Notes: a model not told the origin generated them from the letters alone. A stretch of DNA of 11,216 nt from Baffinella frigidus (GCA_026770585.1 MU646677.1:108249-119464), one strand, 5' to 3'; positions 5,980 through 11,050 are shown, numbered from the stretch's first letter. Program-made: numbers and translations.

Positions 5980-6093
5980 TCACCCGTGTCTTTTCGCGAG
6001 AGGGCGGAGGGTCGCGTATGCTGTGGACGCGCGTTTGAACTCCTCCCCCGCGCGCTTCTTGTCCACGTCCGGCCACACGTCCGGGTGCCACAT
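5980..6093 (-). CDS. J-domain protein, intact HPD exon (exon A)
   Basis: On the - strand, TCTTCGTTCGCAG at 6106-6094 is a good acceptor. The 37 codons that follow begin MWHPDVWPDVDKKRAGEEFK and continue RASTAYATLRPLAKRHG, then TGA at 5982-5980. WHPD plus a helix-III pattern (EEFKRASTAYATL) is characteristic of J domains, the part of DnaJ/Hsp40 co-chaperones that stimulates Hsp70 ATPase. The exon begins in phase 0 and joins the helix-II exon at 6872-6943 with exactly the canonical spacing (AYHASAK + MWHPD matches the AYRKLALKWHPD pattern of J proteins). The end is ambiguous: GGGTGAG can be a stop or a splice donor (CACGG|GTGAGAG). Fragments B and C lie upstream and D to I downstream, and this is the only copy with both halves. 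No compartment signal can be judged. Confidence 0.7.
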   Translation of the reverse strand: MWHPDVWPDVDKKRAGEEFKRASTAYATLRPLAKRHG

Positions 6094-6189
6094 CTGCGAA
6101 CGAAGATTTAAAAGGTTTATATACTGAATTAAAATAGATGTACGAATTTACAAAACTTTTTCTGGTGCGTAATTAAAAGTTGGGGATAA

Positions 6190-6252
6190 AAGGACTAAGT
6201 TGGTGAATAGAAGGACTAAGGTGGCGAGTAGAAGGACTAAGATATCGACTAG
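6190..6252. repeat. 21-bp minisatellite, block 1 (3 units)
   Basis: Three 21-base units with the core GGACTAAGTTGGYGAATAG run head to tail, then AAGGACGCGCG leads into exon copy B. Part of the tandem unit of about 210-230 bp that also carries exon copies A, B and C. Confidence 0.85.
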
Positions 6253-6323
6253 AAGGACGCGCGTTTAAACCCATCTCGCGCGCGCTTCCTGTCCGCGTCC
6301 GGCCACACGTCTGGATGCCACAC
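6249..6323 (-). pseudogene. J-domain HPD-exon copy B (5' half)
   Basis: After GGTGCGCAG the - strand reads VWHPDVWPDADRKRARDG, then FKRASF and a TAG. HPD is intact. Homology to exon A stops exactly after RAS, where the 21-bp minisatellite begins. The acceptor is kept in phase 0, so it could be spliced in, but it would give a truncated J domain ending within helix III. Confidence 0.65.
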
Positions 6324-6398
6324 CTGCGCACCAAGATTATAATCACATGTACGAGTTCACCATGCCTTTTCTAGTACAAAACTAAACACGGTGATTAG

Positions 6399-6460
6399 AA
6401 GGACTAAGTTGGCGAATAGAGGGACTAAGTGGCGAATATAAAGACTAAGTTCGCGAATAG
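6399..6460. repeat. 21-bp minisatellite, block 2 (3 units)
   Basis: Units of 21, 20 and 21 bases with the same GGACTAAGT-GGCGAATA core as block 1, followed by AAAGACGCGCG and exon copy C. Confidence 0.85.
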
Positions 6461-6463
6461 AAA

Positions 6464-6533
6464 GACGCGCGTGTGAATTCCTCTCCCGCGCGGAGCTTGT
6501 CCACCTCGGGCCAAACACGTGCGGGAGCCACGT
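6464..6533 (-). pseudogene. J-domain HPD-exon copy C (5' half, frameshifted)
   Basis: After TAGTGCGCAG the - strand starts TWLPHV where exon A has MWHPDV, so the HPD motif is lost. A one-base insertion shifts the frame; in the new frame EVDKLRAGEEFTRAS follows. Homology ends after RAS, as in copy B. Most decayed of the three 5'-containing copies. Confidence 0.6.
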
Positions 6534-6611
6534 CTGCGCACTAAGATAGTGGATCACTCAACTTAAGGCTCAAGAGTACTGAAGAAGAACAAGTTTAGGG
6601 GACCTTGGTTT

Positions 6612-6868
6612 ATGTAGGGTTTGGGGTTTAGGGTTTAGGGTTTCGGGTTTCGGGTTTAGGGTTTAGGGTTTCGGGTTTCGGGTTTAGGGTTTAAGGTTTC
6701 GGGTTTAGGGTTTAGGGTTTCGGGTTTAGGGTTTAGGGTTTAAGGTTTCGGGTTTAAGGTTTAGGGTTTAGGGTTTAGGGTTTAGGGTTCGGGGTTTGGG
6801 GTTTAGGGTTTAGGGGTTAGGATTCATGTAGGGTTTAGGGTTTAAGGTTTAGGGTTCAGGGTTTAAGG
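6612..6868 (+). repeat. Interstitial telomere-like array (GGGTTTA/GGGTTTC)
   Basis: About 257 bases of degenerate heptamers, mainly GGGTTTA with frequent GGGTTTC, GGGTTTAA and GGGGTTT variants. GGGACCTTGG, the reverse complement of the J exon's CCAAG|GTCCC boundary, flanks it on both sides (6598-6608 and 6867-6876). It falls inside the predicted intron, with CCCTAAA on the coding strand. Confidence 0.9.
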
Positions 6869-6871
6869 GAC

Positions 6872-6943
6872 CTTGGCGGAAGCGTGGTAGGCTTTTTTGA
6901 GGTCTTTCTCGCCCACTGCCGCCCCTGCCGCAGAATGACGCAG
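6872..6943 (-). CDS. J-domain protein, helix-II exon
   Basis: On the - strand, after GTAATGTTCAG, the frame reads LRHSAAGAAVGEKDLKKAYH then ASAK, ending at CCAAG|GTCCCT. DLKKAYHASAK is a typical J-domain helix II, the face that contacts Hsp70. It ends in phase 0, as needed for the HPD exon at 5980-6093. Helix I would lie further upstream on the - strand (above 6943) and I could not place it. A second AG (CTGCGGCAG) inside offers another start. The exon is only 72 bases, so the call rests on its exact fit with the HPD exon. The region upstream holds telomere-like arrays and exon-like islands. Confidence 0.6.
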
Positions 6944-7026
6944 CTGAACATTACGGTTAAGGGGTTACAGGTTTTGACACACCACCTTCAGCTGAGGCAC
7001 ATCACCAGCACACCACCTTTGGTTTC

Positions 7027-7132
7027 TATCCCGTAAGTGGCGAGTGGGTCGTTTCTGACTCATGAAGGGTCGTAGGCACCTACATGTTGGCCTAACCAGG
7101 AGCGTAAGACGCTACTCGCCATTTAAGGGATA
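7027..7132. mobile_element. MITE-like element, TATCCCTTAAGTG family, copy 3
   Basis: Ends TATCCCGTAAGTGGCGAGT and (reverse complement of the right) TATCCCTTAAATGGCGAGT match at 17 of 19 bases. The 106-bp length equals the other copies but the interior is different and lacks the CCCTACCGTAGGG palindrome. Possible TA target site at each end. Confidence 0.75.
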
Positions 7133-7153
7133 CACTAAGGTTATCTCTCTGTG

Positions 7154-7194
7154 TCAGTCGCTTTACACAGAATATCAGTCGCTTTACACAGAAC
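7154..7194. repeat. 21-bp tandem duplication
   Basis: TCAGTCGCTTTACACAGAA occurs twice in a row. Its complement TGTAAAGCGACTGA recurs at about 9336-9350, and a related GTGAAGCGACTGA at about 9371. Confidence 0.75.
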
Positions 7195-7248
7195 CGCCGC
7201 ACAGAACGCCCCCCGTCGAGAAAAGGACCCCCCCGCGAAAAGTGCAGG

Positions 7249-7320
7249 GTTTATGGTGTATGGTGTATGGTTCATGGTTTAGGGGTTGGGGTTTGGGGTT
7301 TCAGGGTTATGGTTGAGGGA
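7249..7320 (+). repeat. Telomere-like heptamers, GGTGTAT and GGGTTTA variants
   Basis: TTTATGGTGTATGGTGTATGG changes into TTTAGGGGTTGGGGTTTGGG. The array ends exactly at the exon-like island 7323-7359. Confidence 0.85.
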
Positions 7321-7322
7321 AC

Positions 7323-7359
7323 CTGCAGGCAGACGCAGCGTTGCTTGCGCTGCTTGGAC
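7323..7359 (-). other. Exon-like island between telomere-like arrays
   Basis: A 37-base non-repetitive island bounded on the - strand by CCCTGAAGCAG (acceptor-like) and CTGCAG|GTTCCC (donor-like). One frame reads SKQRKQRCVCLQ. No family is recognised. Its position, borders and composition resemble the other islands, but it is too short for a firm call. Confidence 0.3.
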
Positions 7360-7365
7360 CTGCTT

Positions 7366-7536
7366 CAGGGTTTGGCATTTGAGGTTTAGGGTTTAGGGCT
7401 TAGGGTGTAGGGTTTACGGAGTAGGGTTTAGGATTTGGGGTTCAGGGTTTAGTGTTTAGGGTGTAGGGTTTGGGGTTTAGGGTTTAGGGTTTGGGGTTTG
7501 GGGTTTAGGGTTTAGTTTGGAAGTGAGGGTTAAGGT
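7366..7536 (+). repeat. Telomere-like array (GGGTTTA, GGGTGTA)
   Basis: Degenerate heptamers with many single-base variants. The C-rich strand is on the - strand. Confidence 0.85.
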
Positions 7537-7541
7537 GGGAC

Positions 7542-7574
7542 CTCTCGGCTGCGCCACGCATCAGGCATAGCTCC
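7542..7574 (-). other. Exon-like repeat WRSRE, copy 1 (short)
   Basis: The - strand reads AMPDAWRSRE and is followed by G|GTCCCACC and telomere-like DNA. It matches the end of the longer copies at 7682-7747 and 7966-8035. Lies between two heptamer arrays. Confidence 0.45.
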
Positions 7575-7676
7575 GGGTTTGGGGTTCGAGGTTTAGGGTT
7601 TAGGGTTTGGGATGTGGGGTTCAGGGTTCAGAGTGAAGGGCGTAGGGTTTAGGGTGTGGAGTTCAGGATTAAGAGT
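7575..7676 (+). repeat. Telomere-like array between WRSRE copies
   Basis: Degenerate GGGTTTA/GGGTTCA/GGGTGT units. It separates two copies of the same exon-like segment, so unit plus array was probably duplicated together. Confidence 0.8.
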
Positions 7677-7681
7677 GAGAC

Positions 7682-7747
7682 CTCTCGGCTGCGCCACACA
7701 TCCGGCATAGCTCCCCCCATCCGCGTATTACTTTGCCCTGCGATGGC
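7682..7747 (-). other. Exon-like repeat WRSRE, copy 2
   Basis: The - strand reads IAGQSNTRMGGAMPDVWRSR then E, with GAG|GTCTCACTC after it. Aligned with the copy at 7966-8035 without gaps, it shares IAGQS, WRSRE and two silent third-position changes. Family not recognised. Confidence 0.45.
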
Positions 7748-7783
7748 GCGGCGATGTTCAATTGCCAAACGGCTAGTCGTAAA

Positions 7784-7955
7784 GGTCTCTCTCTCTGTCG
7801 CTCTTTCTCTCTGTCTCTGTCTCTGTCTCTGTCTCTGCCTCTGCCTCTGTCTCTGTCTCCATCTCTCTGTCTCCATCTCTCTGTCTCCATCTCTCTCTGT
7901 CTCCATCTCTCTGTCTCCATCTCTCTCTGTCTCCCTAGCAATAACGATCTCTCTC
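7784..7955 (+). repeat. CTCTGT/CTCCAT microsatellite
   Basis: Runs of GTCTCT, GCCTCT and later CATCTCTCTGTCTC units. Apparent Arg/Asp/Gln-rich and Ser/Leu-rich frames over it are repeat artefacts. It separates WRSRE copies 2 and 3. Confidence 0.9.
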
Positions 7956-7965
7956 TCTCAGCACG

Positions 7966-8035
7966 CCTCACGGCTGCGCCACGCATGCTACATAGCTGCC
8001 CCAGTCCGCATATGACTCTGCCCTGCGATTTCATC
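7966..8035 (-). other. Exon-like repeat WRSRE, copy 3 (with stop)
   Basis: The - strand reads IAGQSHMRTGAAM, then TAG, then HAWRSREA. The acceptor-like GGGGCAG sits just before the last part. The in-frame stop shows decay relative to copy 2, or that the exon starts after the stop. Confidence 0.4.
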
Positions 8036-8070
8036 TCAAAAGACATCTAAACCAGTTCCCTAATTAAATT

Positions 8071-8117
8071 TTTCATTTGATTAGGGGGCCTAATTTCATT
8101 TGATTAGGGGGCCTAAT
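8071..8117. repeat. 23-bp tandem duplication
   Basis: TTCATTTGATTAGGGGGCC plus TAAT is repeated twice with identical bases. It includes the quasi-palindrome TTAGGGGGCCTAA. Confidence 0.8.
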
Positions 8118-8120
8118 TAA

Positions 8121-8156
8121 ATTGAAGTTGGCCTGCTGCCTCTCGCGCTGCGTAGT
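8121..8156 (-). other. Coding-like scrap with QRERQQANF motif, copy 1
   Basis: The - strand reads TTQRERQQANFNLI. It matches the motif of the longer copy at 8276-8366 over about 28 bases and then diverges into the 23-bp tandem repeat. Confidence 0.4.
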
Positions 8157-8158
8157 TA

Positions 8159-8242
8159 TTCGCCCCCCTCCGAAATTTCTTAGGTAAAGTTTGACCCCCC
8201 CCCCCCTAAAATTAACCTGTGAAATTTCGGGGGGGGGGCGAA
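8159..8242. mobile_element. C/G-run inverted-repeat element, copy 1
   Basis: TTCGCCCCCCTCCGAAATTT at the left and the reverse complement at the right (CGCCCCCCCCCGAAATTTC) make an 84-bp foldback with inner TAGGTAAA / TTAACCT symmetry. It contains a C12 run (8195-8206) and a G10 run. A second member lies at 8446-8521. Confidence 0.75.
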
Positions 8243-8275
8243 ATATCTGCAAGCCCAAATTGAAGTGGGAGAGAG

Positions 8276-8366
8276 CTAGATACCGTGTTGGGACTGTCTG
8301 TAGCGCCCGTTCTCACGTTCGAAGTGGGCCTTGAAGTTTGCCTGCTGCCTCTCCCGCTGCTCATAC
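8276..8366 (-). other. Coding-like exon with ERQQANF motif, copy 2
   Basis: After CCTCACTCAG on the - strand the frame reads YEQRERQQANFKAHFEREN, then GRYRQSQHGI and a TAG at 8278-8276. It looks like coiled-coil or charged helical protein sequence. Similar motifs appear at 8121, 9005 and 10938 on the same strand. It might be part of the same large gene as the J-domain exons downstream; that is inference. Confidence 0.4.
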
Positions 8367-8445
8367 CTGAGTGAGGTCGAGGTTTTGGGGAAATACGGTG
8401 GAGGGTTTCTAGCTCTGCCCCACTTGGATTTGGGCTCACCACCGA

Positions 8446-8521
8446 TTCGCCCCCCCCGAAATTTTACGGGCATAGGGGGGTGTCGAAATTTACCTGTAAA
8501 ATTGGGGAGAGGGGCAAATTT
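8446..8521. mobile_element. C/G-run inverted-repeat element, copy 2, with flanking direct repeats
   Basis: TTCGCCCCCCCCGAAATTTT at the left and AAATTGGGGAGAGGGGCAAA at the right form an imperfect foldback. Identical 16-base copies of GGATTTGGGCTCACCA lie on both sides (8426-8441 and 8525-8540), as a target-site duplication would. Confidence 0.7.
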
Positions 8522-8601
8522 ATGGGATTTGGGCTCACCATCACCCCAAGTTGGACAAAGCTAGGGTTGAGGGAATACCTTGGTGTAAAGTGACTGGTGA
8601 A

Positions 8602-8640
8602 GACAGAGTTTTGAAAAAAAATCTATCTGAAAACTCTGTC
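8602..8640. repeat. Perfect 11-bp hairpin
   Basis: GACAGAGTTTT, a 17-base A-rich loop, then AAAACTCTGTC. Isolated; function unknown. Confidence 0.7.
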
Positions 8641-8735
8641 CGAAAAACGTCGACAGAGTCGACCAAATTTACTGTCCACCAAAATCCCCCTTTGCGCATG
8701 CCTGCCCAAGAGGGGGAGAAGGGACTTGAGTGTAA

Positions 8736-8874
8736 CCACACGGTGGGCTTCGAGGGTTTCGGGACCCCTAGATTCAGCGGTAACGTGACCAAATTTGCAA
8801 TATAGAATCCTTAAAAACTGACTGCCCACAAGGTAAGTTGACTTTTGATGAAAGGTCCGTAGTCCACCGTGTGG
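8736..8874. mobile_element. Possible inverted-repeat element (CCACACGGTGG)
   Basis: CCACACGGTGG and its inverted copy bound 139 bases. The arms are only 11 bases plus weak extension, so this is tentative. Confidence 0.4.
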
Positions 8875-9004
8875 AGGGGGAGAGAGGACTGTAGTGTAAA
8901 GCCAATGAAGAAGATAGAGATGACTTTGGTAAAAAAATAAACATAGAGAAAGATGACACAAACGTGACACACACGTGACACAAAAGTGACTTAAGTTTCC
9001 CACG

Positions 9005-9050
9005 GTCGAAGTTGGCCTTGCGCTGCCTCTCCCGCTGCCACGCCAGAGGG
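9005..9050 (-). other. Coding-like scrap with QRERQRKANF motif, copy 3
   Basis: The - strand reads LAWQRERQRKANFDRG. The first residues lie in the left arm of the inverted repeat 9038-9163, so the element and the coding-like segment overlap. Family not recognised. Confidence 0.4.
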
Positions 9051-9163
9051 CTCCAAACATCCACTTTTGACATCTTTCAGGGGAAATCCCCTCAATACTT
9101 AAGTCAACGACGTCAGATCTGACGTGGATAAGGCGTCGGTTTCCCTCGAGCCCTCTGGCGTGG
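9038..9163. mobile_element. 126-bp inverted-repeat element
   Basis: CCACGCCAGAGGGCTC (9038-9053) has a perfect inverted copy at 9148-9163. The interior includes a perfect 16-bp palindrome, ACGTCAGATCTGACGT (9110-9125). No coding capacity. Confidence 0.7.
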
Positions 9164-9290
9164 TGCGCATACCTGCCCAAGAGGGGGGGAGCGCACTCCA
9201 CTCAGAACACCACAGGGAACGTCCTAAAGTTAATTATTGGACTGTTTCTTACGAAACACGCCCAAAGTCAGCAAATTTTGGTCACGTTAC

Positions 9291-9306
9291 GCCCGGATAT
9301 CCGGGC
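9291..9306. repeat. Perfect 16-bp palindrome
   Basis: GCCCGGATATCCGGGC. Its left flank (ACGCCCAAAGTCAGCAAA) resembles 1300-1318, where a related CCCCGGAAATCCGGGG is found. Confidence 0.7.
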
Positions 9307-9535
9307 TCGACGTGAAGCGTAGCCTTCTGAGCGGTGGTGTAAAGCGACTGAACCGCGATCGACCTTACTGTGAAGCGACTGATTGCGAAGCAATAAATTC
9401 TGCGAGGGGGGGGTTACTCTCCAAATTCCCGGAAATCGTCCCATAATTTGTCGAAGATTGCCTCCGATACATCATCCCCGCCGGTTAGGATATAGGAACG
9501 ACCTCATTTCTGGCCAAAATTGATCGAGAATCGGT
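9307..9535. other. Non-coding stretch with a coding-like scrap
   Basis: Contains two GTGWAGCGACTGA copies (about 9336 and 9371). On the - strand at about 9419-9447 it reads IFDKLWDDFREFG, related to the FDxFWxDxHAQ unit at 10054-10465. No gene otherwise. Confidence 0.35.
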
Positions 9536-9666
9536 TATGACGTCCGTAGAAACGACCATATGCCCCTACGGATGGTCTACCGTAGGGTCCTGAGGATGAC
9601 ATCCGTGATGGGGATGACATCCGTAGGCCAACCCTATTTCCCTACGCATGGCCTACCGTAGGGTCC
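9536..9666. repeat. Tandem duplication with CTACCGTAGGG palindromes
   Basis: 9536-9590 and 9613-9666 are diverged direct copies. Each starts ATGACRTCCGTAG and ends CTACCGTAGGGTCC. Each contains a CCCTACGSATGG block that pairs with the palindrome. Confidence 0.7.
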
Positions 9667-9891
9667 AACGGATTATCCACGTATGGGTTAAGTTATGGAG
9701 AAATCGCTTTGTGGCCCACTTTGTGGTGATAGAGACGAGACACGACGTCTTACCACTTCATGATGTGAAATTATGGACGAGGGCTCCAATTCTGGCAACT
9801 GTGTTTTTGTAAAGCAACAGAGGGAGAGGGGCGCTCCTAAACCCTAATCCCGAAACCCTCAAGCTTGGTATCGCAGGGAAGGGTCTAGGGT
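9667..9891. other. No gene seen
   Basis: Mixed sequence without a convincing frame. A short + strand CCCTAA-type run (CTAAACCCTAATCCCG, near 9837) is in opposite orientation to the arrays on either side. Confidence 0.4.
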
Positions 9892-10054
9892 AATACCCAG
9901 CGGGCTACGAAGGGATTTTCGGGCAGGAAATGCCCAAATTTCCCTTACTGTATCCGTAGGAACCCCCCTGTGTCCTTGCAGGTTGCCTACCGTAGGGTCC
10001 TAGGTCTGATCGCTTAGGGGTTATTCCAAATCCCTCCGAAGACAAGTGTGTGGT
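9892..10054. mobile_element. MITE-like element (ACCACACAG family), copy 2
   Basis: Matches 1078-1242 along its length: GGGCTACGAAGGGATTTTCG, TATCCGTAGGAACCCCCC, CGTAGGGTCCT, CGCTTAGGGGTTATTC and TGTGTGGT in order. The left end is more eroded. It carries CCTACCGTAGGG at 9986-9997. It abuts the tandem exon-like array that follows. Confidence 0.65.
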
Positions 10055-10465
10055 ACTGAGCGTGGAAATCGCCCCAGAGCTTGTCGCCGGGAAAACATCT
10101 GCTATAGGTTTTAGGTTCCGAGGGTTCACGGTTCAAGGTTCAGGGTTCGGGGTTGCAGGTTTAGGGGTTCGGGGTTAGGGGTTAATACTGAGCGTGCAAA
10201 TCTCCCCAGAATTTGTCGCAGGGAATGGTTCTGCCTTACGTTTTAGCTTCGAAGGTTCAGGGTTCAAGGTTTAGGGGTTAGGGGTTAGGGTAATACTGAG
10301 CGTGCAAATCGTGCCAGAATATGTCGAAGATTTATATGGGTGTTAGATTCGAGGGTTCAGGGTTCAGGGGTTAGGAGTTAGGGGTTAGGGTAATACTGAG
10401 CGTGCATGTCGTCCCAGAACGTGTCGAATTTCTCTTGCTCGCGGTGCATCCTCCTCTCCCGTGAT
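10054..10465 (-). repeat. Fourfold tandem repeat carrying an exon-like FDxFWxDxHAQ peptide
   Basis: TACTGAGCGTG starts units at 10054, 10186, 10294 and 10394. On the - strand each reads a variant of one peptide: DKLWGDFHAQ, DKFWGDLHAQ, IFDIFWHDLHAQ and KFDTFWDDMHAQ. The unit at 10394-10465 extends further upstream, as FLSRERRMHREQEKFDTFWD after an acceptor-like AAACCAG, so it looks like the whole exon and the others are 3' parts. Units are separated by TTTAGGG-like spacers. After CA in each, GTATTA or GTACCA could be a donor. Family not recognised; the sequence looks like a charged helix. Confidence 0.5.
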
Positions 10466-10474
10466 AGAAACTCT

Positions 10475-10625
10475 GGTTTAGGGTTTGGGGTATAGAGTTT
10501 AGGGTTTGGGGTATAGAGTTTAGGGTTTGGGGTACAGCGTTTTGGGTTTATAGTTTATGGTTTAGGGTTTAGGGTTTATAGTTTAGGGTTGAGGGTTTAG
10601 GGTTTAGGGTGCAGGGTTTGGGGTT
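10475..10625 (+). repeat. Telomere-like array with 21-bp higher-order units
   Basis: GTTTAGGGTTTGGGGTATAG repeats three times at 21-base spacing (three heptamers), then degenerates into GGGTTTA/GGGTTTATAG. Confidence 0.85.
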
Positions 10626-10707
10626 ATGGGTATTGGGGTATTGGAGATTGGGAAACGCTGAGTTGTGTGTGGGAGGTACTCAGTCAGTGTGGTTCCTGGG
10701 GGAGTGG

Positions 10708-10850
10708 GGTTTAAGGTTTAGGGTTGAGAGTGTAGGGTGTAGGATGTGAGGTGCAGGGTGTATGGTGTATGGTGTATGGTGTATGGTGTATGGTGTGGGG
10801 TGTAGGGTGTAGGGCGCAGGGTTGTGTGTTTAGGATTCAGGGTTCTCTCA
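10708..10850 (+). repeat. Heptamer array GGTGTAT / GGGTGTA
   Basis: Five near-perfect GGTGTAT units around 10757-10795, flanked by GGGTGTA and GGGTTTA forms. Open frames over it are heptamer artefacts. Confidence 0.85.
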
Positions 10851-10937
10851 AGCCTGATATTCTGTGCGGCTGGGTTGCCAACCTGGAAAACATGGATAGG
10901 ATACCCTTCTTGTGCAAAAAAAGGTGTAGGGTGAGAC

Positions 10938-10988
10938 CAGCGCGCTCTCGCCCCTGGACTTTTCAAAGTTCCGCTGTAACCTCTCCGC
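10938..10988 (-). other. Exon-like island with ERxQxNF motif
   Basis: The - strand reads AERLQRNFEKSRGESAL and ends at GCGCTG|GTCTCACCC, the same type of donor-like border as at 7682. ERLQRNF recalls the ERQQANF motif at 8276-8366. Lies between heptamer arrays. Confidence 0.35.
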
Positions 10989-10992
10989 GCCG

Positions 10993-11050
10993 AACCCTTA
11001 TCCCCGACCCCTGACCCCTACACCCAGCACCCTACACCCTGAACCCTAGA
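10993..11050 (-). repeat. Heptamer-like run in reversed orientation
   Basis: CCCCTACACCC / CACCCTACACCC on + is the complement of GGGTGTA. It faces the next array head to head around 11050. Confidence 0.7.

Larger units (their letters stand above)
6094..6871 (-). other. Probable intron of the J-domain gene
   Basis: Splicing from CCAAG|GTCCC at 6872/6871 to TTCGCAG|ATG at 6094/6093 gives a phase-0 join that restores a normal J domain. The 778-base intron holds a heptamer array (6612-6868), two decayed HPD-exon copies each with its own acceptor, and two minisatellite blocks. The donor GTCCCT is weak by usual standards. Confidence 0.5.
8541..9000. other. Non-coding stretch with small inverted repeats
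   Basis: No gene recognised. It holds the hairpin at 8602-8640, the inverted pair at 8736-8746 and 8864-8874, a repeated AGGGGGAGA-GGAC block (near 8711 and 8875), and a TGACACAMACGTGACAC direct repeat (8951-8992). GCGCATGCCTGCCCAAGAGG at 8695 recurs with one change at 9166. Confidence 0.4.

Noticed and set aside
4221-6020. CRISPR-like or dispersed short-repeat array (CACCCGTGTCGTTTCGCGAG)
   Set aside because: Spacing is irregular, copies diverge, and the repeat translates as the end of a J-domain exon.
7649-8050. Arg/Asp/Gln-rich and Ser/Leu-rich frames
   Set aside because: Produced by the CTCTGT/CTCCAT satellite in several frames at once.
8551-9446. Open frames of 60 to 190 codons on both strands
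   Set aside because: No recognisable domain, they cross inverted repeats and palindromes, and the two strands give equally long frames.
10718-11014. Frames with VWCMVYG or YTPHHTP repeats
   Set aside because: A heptamer repeat read in three frames gives such peptides on either strand.
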